Shown piece after piece: positions 9,564 to 18,116 of a stretch of DNA of 64,000 nucleotides. Location of the stretch: the NCBI RefSeq assembly GCF_030499575.1, contig NZ_JASTLC010000001.1:9386001-9450000 (forward strand), read 5' to 3'. The notes beneath the pieces are model-generated. The model was not told the DNA's origin. It saw only the letters and a program-made list of their open reading frames with translations, and made no database searches. The stretch is from Streptomyces sp. DG2A-72 (GTDB taxonomy: Bacteria; Actinomycetota; Actinomycetes; Streptomycetales; Streptomycetaceae). Both the position numbers and the translations under genes were made by a program. How positions within the stretch are numbered: position 1 is the first letter of the stretch; the number at the start of each line of letters is the position of its first letter.

Positions 9564-11168
9564 GGGGGAAGCACGTCCTCAGATACGAATGTGCGCGCCG
9601 AATGCTCAGTGAATTCCCAGGTTTATAGGATTCTCCATCCACAAAACAGTGCATGAGGGCCTAATCCGGGCCGGGTCAGCTCCCAGTAATTGTTGTGACG
9701 GGCAGCGACGTCTCCCTCCCGGGCTCCGGAGGGCCGAGCCTTCCCGGCCACATCTGTCGCCGTCGCCCATGGTCCCCATGAACGCGTGGACTCGCCCAGG
9801 AGGCAGGGGATTACGATCCCTGTCCGCGGCCCTGTGCCCCTGCGTCTGCGCCGTCGGGCTGTTCGGCGAGGACCTCCTCCAAAGCGGCTACCGCCTGTGA
9901 CCAGGCCCTGAAGGCGTTGCCAGCGGGTTGTCCAAAACGGCCCCGTTCTTCGGCCTTTTCGGGTGTCTACACACCGCATGGAGGAGTGGGGATGACAGCA
10001 CGGGATCGCCCGGACGGGGCCTTCGCAGGCTGGCGCGCTCCCGGCCTGCTCGCGCCGTTCGCTCCACCGGGTAGCGCCGGAATCGGTGCTCGTCGGCGCC
10101 GTGTCAGGTGCTGGCATCCTCAACGCCTCGCGTCCGTCTGGTCGGTTGCCCGGCAAAGCCACCCGGAGGTGCTGATGATCGAGGGTTGGCTGCTGGTCGC
10201 GACCGTCGTGATCGCTGGCACCTATCCCTGCCAGGCCATTGCGTGTTGCTGTCCGGCCCGCCGCGCCGTAGGGGTGAGGCGTCTGCCGTGGGGCCGGCCG
10301 CCGCCATGATGTCGTCGCCGGAGGGTCTGTTGGCCGGACTGCTCGAAGTGGCGGGGTCGGTAAGTCGACTCTACCGATCCGGCGAGGCGTATGCCGTCGA
10401 GCCTGGTGTCTGTCGTCACGCGGCTGAAGACAAGACACCGACCGGTCCGGAGTCCGACCACGGACTGATCCCCAAGTCGGCTCGTCAGATGCCGTGCGAG
10501 CACCGCCCGGAGAGTGGGCGACAGATGCCGACCGCGATCGGTGTGGGCCGCTTCAGCGCTGTGATCGTCCTGGTCGATCCGTATGACTCCGACTGGGTTC
10601 CTGGCCTCACGTGGAGTGACTTCCTTGCTCGGTCCCGGCTGCGGTCCTTCCTCACACACAGTGGCGGCGAGCGAGGGCAGTGGCTCGACATCGGCAACCG
10701 CCTGGTGCCGGCCGGACCGTGTGGCGGGCCGGCCGCTTTTGACCGCGTCGCGTCACTCGTAGTGCCCATCCTCGCCGGGGCAAGTCCGAGGACGCCAGGT
10801 AGTTGCGGGATGGTGCTCGTAGCGAGGGTGCAGCCGACGACAGCCGGACAGTCAGGACATGGTCTGCTCGATCACCCTCCTGCGGCGGACCGGTCGTTGA
10901 CCGGACTCGATGACCGCGCGGGCGATCCGGACTCCAACGTGCCCGCCGCGCAACCCTCTTCACTAGGCCCCGGCAGTCGTAGGCCGTGTCGGCGGCGTGC
11001 AGGCCTCGGCCTGCTCAAGAGTGCAGGCGGCCCCGGCGCTGCACGCTCGGATTTGCTGAGCGCCGACCGGCCGGATCAGCCGGTTCTCCGCGATGACCGC
11101 CCTTGGGAAACGTTCAGTTAGTGTCAGCCTGACCCTTGGCGTCCACGAAGGACGGAGCACGACGCGAA
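9564..11168. other. 1.6 kb without a supported gene
   Basis: Long open frames occur (one forward frame runs 10108-11121), but their translations are rich in Arg/Pro/Gly with no recognisable domain, as expected of non-coding high-GC DNA. No tRNA, transposase or clear repeat was found. The first 60 bases hold the promoter of the DUF1996 gene. Confidence 0.5.
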
Positions 11169-11886
11169 GTGACCGCTCGAAAGCGCGGTCCGACGCCATA
11201 CAGTGAGCGGCCCACCGCGCGAGCTCGACGGGCGAAGGCAGTGGATTTGGTCGAGCGCCTTGTTGCCGAGGGGCGCGTCTGTTTCACCGACCTCCATGAC
11301 GACGAGGTTGCGGAATTGCGGCGTGCGGTCGATTTCGCCAAGCGGCACAGCCTGGAACCGCAGGGCAAACGCATCGAGAAGGCCCGGATCGGCGCACGCG
11401 GGCTGGAGATGTTTCTTGCTGAAGGTCCGCATCCCAACGTGCGGAGTCGGCGGCCGGAGGCTGATGCATCGGTGGTGCCGGTGAGCACGCGGCAGAGTTC
11501 TCTTCATCCGGCTGGGGCCGCGCTCAAGGACGATGACGGACAGCTCTCCGTTCCCGCTGTGCTTCGCCGCCGGTCGCTCTTGCTGCAGGCGCTGGCTGCC
11601 GAGGCGGTGCGGCGAGGATACGAGGTCAGGCAGAGCCGATCGGCCTATTCGCTGTGCGAGGGCGGAGTGGACGTGGTGGTCGGCGGTTTCGCGTGCGCGG
11701 TTGGTGTCAGGCAGGAGTTCCCGCGACGAACGCAGAGCGCTCCGCGCGTGTTGTCGTCGCGCTTGGCCATGGCCGGTCCGGTCGGCCAGGGCGTCGGCGA
11801 GACCGGAAGAACAGGGCGCTCGAGGACGCCCTAGGGGTGATTCTTGGGGAGGCCGAAGCGCGAGCGTTGGACCTGATGAGCCCCGT
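11169..11886 (+). pseudogene. Frameshifted conserved actinobacterial hypothetical gene
   Basis: From GTG 11169 the frame encodes a well-structured start: PTARARRAKAVDLVERLVAE, AELRRAVDFAKRHSLEPQGK and RIEKARIGARGLEMFLAEG. Near 11722 the sense shifts frame, and the likely continuation ERSARVVVALGHGRSGRPGR and DRKNRALEDALGVILGEAEA is read two bases along, to about 11886. Both parts look coding, so a small indel probably broke one gene. No function is known. The C-terminal helix rich in Ala/Glu/Arg suggests a DNA- or RNA-handling protein, but this is a guess. Confidence 0.6.
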
Positions 11887-12034
11887 CGACACCGGTGGCG
11901 CGCGCCCTTCAGGGAGGGTACATGCGGGCGCGAGCGGTCGAGGTCTGCCCCGATGCCATGGGCGCGGGCTCGGACGCCCCTGGCAAGGGGCCCCGGCGAA
12001 CAGAGCACCCTGTCCACCGTCGGCCCGGGAGAAG

Positions 12035-13201
12035 TCAGGATCCCTCGGGCCAGCCGAGCAGCTGTGCGCCGAGGACAGCGACCTGCAGTGTGAAGCTCTG
12101 CTGTGGGTCGTGGACCGAGTATCCGGTCAGTTCCTCGACCCGATCGAGGCGGTAGGTCACGGTCCGCACCCCGACGTGCAGTTCGCGGGCTGCTGCGGTC
12201 GCCACTCTGTCCGCCGCGTAGTACGCCGCCAGGGTGTGCAGCAGCGTGGCAGGTCCGGTGCGTGCCTTCCGTATCGGTTCGAGGACGACCTCGACGAGGT
12301 CGGCGAGCGCGCTCCGGTCCCGGATCAGCACTTGGTAGACGAGAAGGTCGGAGGCCCGGTGCACGTGACCGGGAAGTTGCAGGCGTTGGCCGATGTGCAG
12401 TGCCTGCCGGGCCTGCTCGAAGGAGCGGACGGCGCCGCCGGGCCCGCGCTGCGGGCGTCCGATGCCGACCCGCCAGGCGCCGTCGGGCTTGAGGCTCTCC
12501 ATGACACGCGTGACGAACTCCTCCACGGTGCCGCGCACGTCGGGCACGATGCACACCAACAGACCGTCCCTGGTCGTCACGAGCACGTCCCTGCTCGCTG
12601 GGCCAAGGCCGACCATGGACTCCACCTGCCGGGTCATCGGGCCGCCGTCGACGAACGGCTGCGGGCCCGCCGCCACGATCACCACATAGCTGCCGGCGAG
12701 CCGCAGGCCGTACCGCTCCGCGCGTCCCACCAGGGTCTCCACGTTGCGCCCGTCGAGCAGGTCGTCGACGAACTCGCGCCGGAACGACTCTTCCTGGCGC
12801 AGCGACCAGCGCTGGGCCTCTTCATAGCCTTCCGCCACCGCCGTGATCGTCGCGTCGGCAGCGCGGAAGACGGCCTCGCCGATCCGGCGCAGCGCATCCG
12901 CGCCCGCGGCCTCCCGCACACCGGGCAATGAGGGCCAGGCGAGCCACGTCGCACTCAGATAAAGGTCGACGACACCCCGCACGGGCACGTTCTGCTCGGC
13001 CGCGCGGACGCCGATGGCCCGCCGACGGCGGATCTCGTCCGGGCAGAGCCGTCCACCCGTGCTGACCTTCGCGAGCACAGGCAGGTATCCCTCCAGGAGA
13101 TCCGCCGGTACGCCGCGCGCCTCCTCGCTCGCCCGTCCGGCGAGGTCGGCCACGTCCGGCGGCTCCACACCGGCGGAGTCCGACGTCGTTCCCCCGGTCA
13201 T
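12035..13201 (-). CDS. PucR/CdaR-type transcriptional regulator
   Basis: About 388 residues. The N-terminal half is a helical sensor region, the middle is GGDEF-like, and the C-terminus is the characteristic PucR helix-turn-helix with LLHTLAAYYAADRVATAAAR and LHVGVRTVTYRLDRVEELTG. The start is taken at ATG 13201, with AGAGGATC upstream; a longer in-frame start at 13264 is possible. It is divergent from the CBS/Mrp operon, with a 245-bp gap that could hold operator sites, so control of that operon is plausible but unproven. Confidence 0.85.
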   Translation of the reverse strand: MTGGTTSDSAGVEPPDVADLAGRASEEARGVPADLLEGYLPVLAKVSTGGRLCPDEIRRRRAIGVRAAEQNVPVRGVVDLYLSATWLAWPSLPGVREAAGADALRRIGEAVFRAADATITAVAEGYEEAQRWSLRQEESFRREFVDDLLDGRNVETLVGRAERYGLRLAGSYVVIVAAGPQPFVDGGPMTRQVESMVGLGPASRDVLVTTRDGLLVCIVPDVRGTVEEFVTRVMESLKPDGAWRVGIGRPQRGPGGAVRSFEQARQALHIGQRLQLPGHVHRASDLLVYQVLIRDRSALADLVEVVLEPIRKARTGPATLLHTLAAYYAADRVATAAARELHVGVRTVTYRLDRVEELTGYSVHDPQQSFTLQVAVLGAQLLGWPEGS

Positions 13202-13446
13202 GACGAGCTTGATCCTCTTCTCATGCGGTGGCACACCAGACAGCTTGCTCTCTCTCGCGCCCAACCACTACCGGCTGTCCGGCAGGAGATCGGTGCTTGC
13301 GGCGTGGCGAAGCCCTTCTTGCCGGTCGTCGGCAAAGAATGTGGGCCACTGATTGACCACGTCGGACGTTGGCCATGTTCACGAAATACCAGATAATCGA
13401 GGTAATCGAGTTGCCCGCGCCGATGTTTCGATGACGGGAGACACTC

Positions 13447-13908
13447 ATGCATGCCGCCGATGTCATCGAGACGTTGCCGACCGCGCTCCCGGACGACGAC
13501 ATCCTGTCCACCGTACAGATGATCTCCCGGCACGGTCTGCCCGGACTCGTCGTCGCCGACGGACGGGGTGAACTGATCGGCTGCATGTCGTCGGTCGACC
13601 TGCTCCGGGCGGTGATTCCCCACTATTTCCTGGACGATCCCGGCCTCACCCGCGTCATCGACGAGGGGCATGCCGACCGGATAGCAACGGCGATGGCCGG
13701 CACCCGCGTCCGTGACGTCCTCACCTGGGGTCCGTCGCGGATACCGACGGTCGGGCCGCGGGCGACGGCCGTCGAGATCGCCGAGTCGATGGTACGGCGA
13801 CAGTGCCCGTTCGCCCTGGTCGAGCGGGAAGGCGGCGGGATCCTGGGGATCGTCACCGCCAACCGTCTGCTCGGGCTGCTCGCCACCGCGGCCGAGGGGG
13901 CTTCCTGA
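13447..13908 (+). CDS. Paired CBS-domain protein, first gene of the Mrp operon
   Basis: 153 residues forming two CBS motifs: about 1-60 (ADVIETLPTALPDDDILSTV, then GLPGLVVADGRGELIGCMSS) and about 85-150 (VRDVLTWGPSRIPTVGPRAT, then LGIVTANRLLGLL). CBS pairs bind adenine nucleotides and often gate transport proteins. A GGGAG ribosome site precedes ATG 13447. Its stop overlaps the next start by one base. The position at the head of an ion-antiporter operon suggests that it senses energy or ionic state for the complex. Confidence 0.88.
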   Translation: MHAADVIETLPTALPDDDILSTVQMISRHGLPGLVVADGRGELIGCMSSVDLLRAVIPHYFLDDPGLTRVIDEGHADRIATAMAGTRVRDVLTWGPSRIPTVGPRATAVEIAESMVRRQCPFALVEREGGGILGIVTANRLLGLLATAAEGAS

Positions 13909-14123
13909 TGACCAGGGATGTGCACCCCGAAGGGTCGCCGTTGCGAGAGCTCGCAGGCGGCTTCATCGGCCGGAGCACACCTGCGGTTCTCGATCTCCCG
14001 CCTCCTGCGGGGTATTCCCTGCCGTCTGTCGGCGTCCGGCGGGTGCGGGCCGGGCCCACCCGGCAGATCATCGTCCTCGGCACGTGGCCGACCGGTCGGC
14101 GCGACCTTGAGGGAGCCGTGTGA
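13908..14123 (+). CDS. Small protein coupled between CBS and MnhE genes
   Basis: 71 residues with no recognised domain and no clear membrane segment; the centre holds STPAVLDLPPPAGYSLPS. Support comes from context. Its ATG overlaps the stop of the CBS gene (TGATG), and its own stop overlaps the GTG of mnhE (GTGTGA), the same coupling used throughout the operon. Arg/Pro-rich composition means a chance frame is possible. Confidence 0.5.
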   Translation: MTRDVHPEGSPLRELAGGFIGRSTPAVLDLPPPAGYSLPSVGVRRVRAGPTRQIIVLGTWPTGRRDLEGAV

Positions 14124-14659
14124 GCCTGCTCGACCGCGACTCCGTCGGTGCCGCGAGCGCTCAGCAGCGCCCCCGGTACAAGAGCACCCTGCGCTTCCTT
14201 CGGACTGCTCCGTTTGCCGTCGTGTTCTGGCTGCTGCTCTCCGGGCACTTCGAGCCGCTGCTGTCGGTGCTCGGCGCGCTCTCGGTCGCCGTGGTCTGCT
14301 GGCTGACGCGGCGGGCCGACCTCGATCACCAGAGCGTGACGGTAGCCTTCGCCCTGCGCCTGCCGCGGTACTTCCTGTGGCTGAGCGGGAAAGTGCTTGT
14401 CTCGACGTTCGCGGTGGCGCGGAAGGTCTGGTCGCCGCGACCGGCCCTGCGGCCCGTGGTGGAGCCGACTCCGGCGCCGCACCTGCCGGAGCTGTCGCAG
14501 GTGGTCTACGCGAACTCGATCACGCTGACCCCGGGCACGCTGTCGCTGGACGTCGAGGCGGACCACATCGAGGTGCACAGCCTGGAAGCGGCTGACGTCG
14601 AGGAGCTCCGCGAGGGACTCATGCTGAGGCGGGTGCGGCAGACGGAGGCGCGACGATGA
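14120..14659 (+). CDS. mnhE: Mrp-type Na+/H+ antiporter subunit E
   Basis: 179 residues. Two N-terminal hydrophobic helices (FAVVFWLLLSGHFEPLLSVL and LGALSVAVVCWLTRRADL) precede the conserved soluble MnhE part (VVYANSITLTPGTLSLDVEA, then IEVHSL). This is normal for the family. It belongs to the multi-subunit cation/proton antiporter of the cytoplasmic membrane. GTG 14120 overlaps the upstream stop, and the gene ends 4 bp into mnhF. Confidence 0.92.
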   Translation: MSLLDRDSVGAASAQQRPRYKSTLRFLRTAPFAVVFWLLLSGHFEPLLSVLGALSVAVVCWLTRRADLDHQSVTVAFALRLPRYFLWLSGKVLVSTFAVARKVWSPRPALRPVVEPTPAPHLPELSQVVYANSITLTPGTLSLDVEADHIEVHSLEAADVEELREGLMLRRVRQTEARR

Positions 14660-14937
14660 TCTTCGCCGTCATGGCGGCGCTGCTGGTCACCATGGTGCTC
14701 ACGCTGCTGCGTGCGTTCATGGGCCCCGGCCTGTACAACCGCATCCTCGCGATCAACACGTTCGGTACCAAGACGGTGTTGTTCGTCGCTGTGGCCGGCT
14801 TCCTCTTCGGCCGGCCCGCGTTCCTCGACATCGGGATCCTCTACGCCCTGGTCAACTTCGTCGCCACCGTCGCCGTGCTCCGCCTGACTCACTACCAGGA
14901 ACTGCTGAGCGAAACGGAGGGGGGCGAACGAGGGTGA
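14656..14937 (+). CDS. mnhF: Mrp-type antiporter subunit F
   Basis: 93 residues with three transmembrane helices and the family signature FMGPGLYNRILAINTFGTKT, followed by PAFLDIGILYALVNFVATVA. ATG 14656 overlaps mnhE by 4 bp, and the end overlaps mnhG by 4 bp. Length is typical for MnhF/MrpF. Confidence 0.93.
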   Translation: MIFAVMAALLVTMVLTLLRAFMGPGLYNRILAINTFGTKTVLFVAVAGFLFGRPAFLDIGILYALVNFVATVAVLRLTHYQELLSETEGGERG

Positions 14938-15248
14938 GTGTCCTCGATGTGCTGAGTGGCGTGCTGCTGGTCGCCGGTGCCCTGGCCGTGCTCACCGGCG
15001 CGGTGGGCATGCTGCGCTTCCCGGACTTCTACACCCGTATCCACGCCGCCGGCATCACCGACTCCGCCGGTGCCGGGCTGATCCTGCTGGGCCTCATGCT
15101 GCGGGTGGACGCTTGGGACACCGCGGTCCGCCTGCTGATCATTCTGCTCTTCCTGACGCTGACCAGTCCGACCGCGACGCACATCCTCGCGCACGCCGCG
15201 CGACGGGACGGCGTGCCCATGTGGCGGGAGGGCGACCCGCGCCAGTGA
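14934..15248 (+). CDS. mnhG: Mrp-type antiporter subunit G
   Basis: 104 residues, three hydrophobic helices, with the MnhG/PhaG motif GAVGMLRFPDFYTRIHAAGI and then DSAGAGLILLGLML. The GTG start overlaps mnhF, and the TGA overlaps the GTG of the next gene. It is a small structural subunit of the antiporter. Confidence 0.93.
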   Translation: MSVLDVLSGVLLVAGALAVLTGAVGMLRFPDFYTRIHAAGITDSAGAGLILLGLMLRVDAWDTAVRLLIILLFLTLTSPTATHILAHAARRDGVPMWREGDPRQ

Positions 15249-16240
15249 CCACGACGTTCACCCTGATCAACGTATCGCTGCTCGCCATTCTCACGGCGAC
15301 CGCGGTGACCATCACGCGGCTGCGCGCGCTCTACGAGGCCACGATGCTGGCGGCGTTGTTCAGTCTGGCCACCGCGTGCCTCTTCGTCCTCCTCGACGCC
15401 GTGGACGTGGCGTTCACCGAAGCCGCGGTTGGCGTCGGCATCAGCACGGTGCTGCTCCTGGGCGTGCTCGCGCTGACCCGCTCCTCGGAGTCCGTCACAC
15501 CACGCCGACGGCGCCTGCCCGGCGCCATCGCCGTGCTGCTGGTCGGCGGCACGCTCGGCTACGCCAGCCTCGACCTGCCCGAGTTCGGCAGCGCCGACAG
15601 CCCCGTGCAGCGCCACCCCGTCACCCACGAGTACCTGCACCGGTCCCAGGAGGACGTCGGCATCCCCAACACCGTCACCGCGGTACTGGCCAGTTACCGA
15701 GGGCTCGACACACTCGGCGAGCTGGTCGTCGTCTTCACCGCGGGCCTCGCCGTACTGTCGCTGCTCGGCCCGCTGGCACGCCCGGAGCAGACCAGGCCGA
15801 CAGCGGACTTCCACCTCGCCGACTACCGCGTCATCCGGGTCGTCAGCGGCGCGCTCATGCCGTTCATCCTGCTGTTCGCGCTGTATGTGCTCTTCCACGG
15901 TGACTACGGCCCCGGCGGCGGCTTCCAGGCCGGCGTGATCTTCGCATCCGGCTTCGTGCTCTACGGCCTGGTGTTCGGACTGGACCGCGCGCAGCGCGTG
16001 GTGCCGCGTGGCGCCCTGTGGTTCCTGGTCTCGCTCGGCCTGCTCCTCTACATCGGGCTCGGCGTGACCACCATGCTGCTCGGCGGTTCCTTCCTGGACT
16101 ACGACGTCCTCGCGAGCCACCCCGACACGGGGCAGCATCTCGGGATCCTGGTGGTCGAGACGGCCATCGGCATCACCGTCGCGTCGGTCATGACGACGAT
16201 CTTCTTCGGCATCGCGGGCCGGGGGGTGGTGTCGCGATGA
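15245..16240 (+). CDS. mnhB: Fused MbhD/DUF4040-like and MnhB antiporter subunit
   Basis: 331 residues in two parts. Residues 1-90 hold three helices with LRALYEATMLAALFSLATAC and VAFTEAAVGVGISTVLLLGV, as in the DUF4040/MbhD segment that is the C-terminal part of long MnhA. After a periplasm-like linker, residues 190-331 form MnhB (YRVIRVVSGALMPFILLFAL, FHGDYGPGGGFQAGVIFASG). GTG 15245 overlaps mnhG. The fusion replaces the MnhA tail, fitting the lack of a full-length MnhA here. Confidence 0.88.
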   Translation: MTTTFTLINVSLLAILTATAVTITRLRALYEATMLAALFSLATACLFVLLDAVDVAFTEAAVGVGISTVLLLGVLALTRSSESVTPRRRRLPGAIAVLLVGGTLGYASLDLPEFGSADSPVQRHPVTHEYLHRSQEDVGIPNTVTAVLASYRGLDTLGELVVVFTAGLAVLSLLGPLARPEQTRPTADFHLADYRVIRVVSGALMPFILLFALYVLFHGDYGPGGGFQAGVIFASGFVLYGLVFGLDRAQRVVPRGALWFLVSLGLLLYIGLGVTTMLLGGSFLDYDVLASHPDTGQHLGILVVETAIGITVASVMTTIFFGIAGRGVVSR

Positions 16241-16641
16241 TCGCGTCCCACTACGTCTACTGGACGTTCTTCGCCCTGATGCTGATCGGGCTCTACGTCG
16301 TCATCAGCCACGGCAACCTGCTGAAGAAACTGATCGGCCTCAGCCTCTTCCAGGTCGGGGTCTTCCTCTTCTACATCGGCCTCGGCAAGAGGGACGGGGG
16401 AAGTGCGCCGATCATCTCGGACGATGTCGAGACCTACTCCCACCCCCTGCCGCAGGTACTGATCCTCACCGCCATCGTGGTCGGCGTCGCCACCCTCGCC
16501 GTGGGCCTGGCCCTGGCCGTGCGCATCTTCGAGGCGTACGGCACCGTCGAGGAGGACGAGGTACTCGAACGCGACAGCGCCGACCGCGTCGCCGAGCACG
16601 ACCGTGAGCGCGCAGCCGAGCGCGACGGCGGCGGAACATGA
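16237..16641 (+). CDS. mnhC: Mrp-type antiporter subunit C (NuoK-like)
   Basis: 134 residues with three transmembrane helices: YVYWTFFALMLIGLYVVISH, LLKKLIGLSLFQVGVFLFYI and LPQVLILTAIVVGVATLAVG. This is the NuoK/MnhC fold. A charged C-terminal tail (about 30 residues rich in Glu/Arg/Asp) is longer than usual. ATG 16237 overlaps the preceding stop. Confidence 0.92.
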   Translation: MIASHYVYWTFFALMLIGLYVVISHGNLLKKLIGLSLFQVGVFLFYIGLGKRDGGSAPIISDDVETYSHPLPQVLILTAIVVGVATLAVGLALAVRIFEAYGTVEEDEVLERDSADRVAEHDRERAAERDGGGT

Positions 16642-18116
16642 CGGGTCAGCTGCCAGTGCTTCAGGTGGCGGCCCCCCTGCTCTGCGCGCCGCTGTGCGTG
16701 CTGCTGCGCTCCCGGCTCGTGGCGTGGCTGCTGTTCCTCGCCGCCGCCCTGGCCTCGCTGACCTGTGCCGTCTGGCTGGCCGAGCGCGTGGAGGAGACCG
16801 GGGCGCTCCGGTACGCGATGGGTGACTGGCAGGCGCCGTACGGCATCGAGTTCGTGGTCAACGGCTTCAACACCCCCGTGCTGCTGCTGGTGTCGCTGAC
16901 CGCCGTGGTCGTCGCGGTCTACGGCCGTCGCAGTGTCGCGGCGGAACTCGACGCCAGGCGCGCAACGCTGCTGTACGCGTGCCTGTGCCTCGCCCTGGCC
17001 GGGCTGCTGGGCTTGGCGATCACCGGGGATGTGTTCAACGCGTTCGTCTTCCTCGAGATCAGCTCGCTGTCGACGTACACGATGATCGCCATGGGGCGTC
17101 GTCGACAGGCCCTGCTGGCCGGTTTCCGCTACCTGGTGATCGGCACCATCGGGGCGACGTTCATGCTGATCGGAATCGGCCTGGCCTACGCGGTCACCGG
17201 CACCCTGAACATGGCCGACCTGGCACAGCGGCTCACGGGCGGTCACGACAACCGCGCGCTGCAGGCCGCCGTGGTCTTCGTCTTCGTCGGTCTCGCGGTC
17301 AAGATGGCCGTCTTCCCGCTGCATGCCTGGCTGCCGGCGGCCTATGCCGAGGCGCCGTCCGTCGTGAGCACGTTCGTCGCCGCTACGGGAACCAAAGTCG
17401 CGGTCTACGTGTTCTGCCGGTTCGCGTTCACCGTCTTCGGCGCGTCGCTGGTGTTCGGGTCGATGCCCGTCGACCGGATCGGCCTGCTCCTGGCCTGTCT
17501 GGGAATTCTGGCGGGCTCCGCCGCCGCGTGCTTCCAGGACGACCTGAGGTATGTGCTGGCCTGGTCCAGCGTCGCGCAGGTCGGCTACATCGTGGCCGGA
17601 GTCAGCCTGGCCACCGCCGTCGGTGTTTCCGCCGCGTATCTGCACATGATCATGCACGCGGTGACCAAGGCCGCGCTGTTCGCGATCGCCGGGCTGCTGT
17701 TGCTGCGGCTCGGCTCGGTCCGGCTTTCGGCGCTGGCCGGAATCGGCCGCCGGATGCCCTGGACGTTCGCCGCTTTCGTGGTGGCCGGTCTCGGCCTGGT
17801 CGGAGTTCCACCGACCGCGGGCTTCGTCAGCAAGTGGGCGCTGGTGACGGCGCTGGTCGAGCGGGACCAGTGGCCCGTGGCCGTGGCCATGCTGGCCGGC
17901 TCGCTGCTCGCCCTGGTCTACGTCGGTCGCGTCGTCGAGGTCGCCTGGTTCCGCGAACCGCCCGACGGGGCCGAACCGCCGCGCCCGCCGGCGTCGATGG
18001 TCGCGGCCATCTGGTTCCTCGTCCTGCTGTCGGTCTACTTCGGGATCGACGCGTCCCTGCCGGCCCACCTTGCCGACGCCGCGGCCGAGGCGCTGCTCGG
18101 AAACGGGGGTGGCTGA
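16638..18116 (+). CDS. mnhD: Proton-translocating antiporter subunit D, copy 1
   Basis: 492 residues, about 14 helices, with the proton_antipo_M domain. It carries FNAFVFLEISSLSTYTMIAM around the key glutamate, VVFVFVGLAVKMAVFPLHAW with the conserved lysine, and FQDDLRYVLAWSSVAQVGYI. It is homologous to NuoM/NuoN and MnhD. ATG 16638 overlaps mnhC by 4 bp, and the end overlaps the next gene by 8 bp. It forms one of the proton/cation channels of the complex. Confidence 0.92.
   Translation: MTGQLPVLQVAAPLLCAPLCVLLRSRLVAWLLFLAAALASLTCAVWLAERVEETGALRYAMGDWQAPYGIEFVVNGFNTPVLLLVSLTAVVVAVYGRRSVAAELDARRATLLYACLCLALAGLLGLAITGDVFNAFVFLEISSLSTYTMIAMGRRRQALLAGFRYLVIGTIGATFMLIGIGLAYAVTGTLNMADLAQRLTGGHDNRALQAAVVFVFVGLAVKMAVFPLHAWLPAAYAEAPSVVSTFVAATGTKVAVYVFCRFAFTVFGASLVFGSMPVDRIGLLLACLGILAGSAAACFQDDLRYVLAWSSVAQVGYIVAGVSLATAVGVSAAYLHMIMHAVTKAALFAIAGLLLLRLGSVRLSALAGIGRRMPWTFAAFVVAGLGLVGVPPTAGFVSKWALVTALVERDQWPVAVAMLAGSLLALVYVGRVVEVAWFREPPDGAEPPRPPASMVAAIWFLVLLSVYFGIDASLPAHLADAAAEALLGNGGG

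Noticed and set aside
10108..11121. A 337-codon forward open frame
   Set aside because: No recognisable domain, no good ribosome site, and composition like random high-GC sequence; not called as a gene.
12035..13264. Forward frames covering the PucR gene (for example 11654-12931)
   Set aside because: They are shadows of the minus-strand regulator, Arg/His/Gly-rich without any domain.
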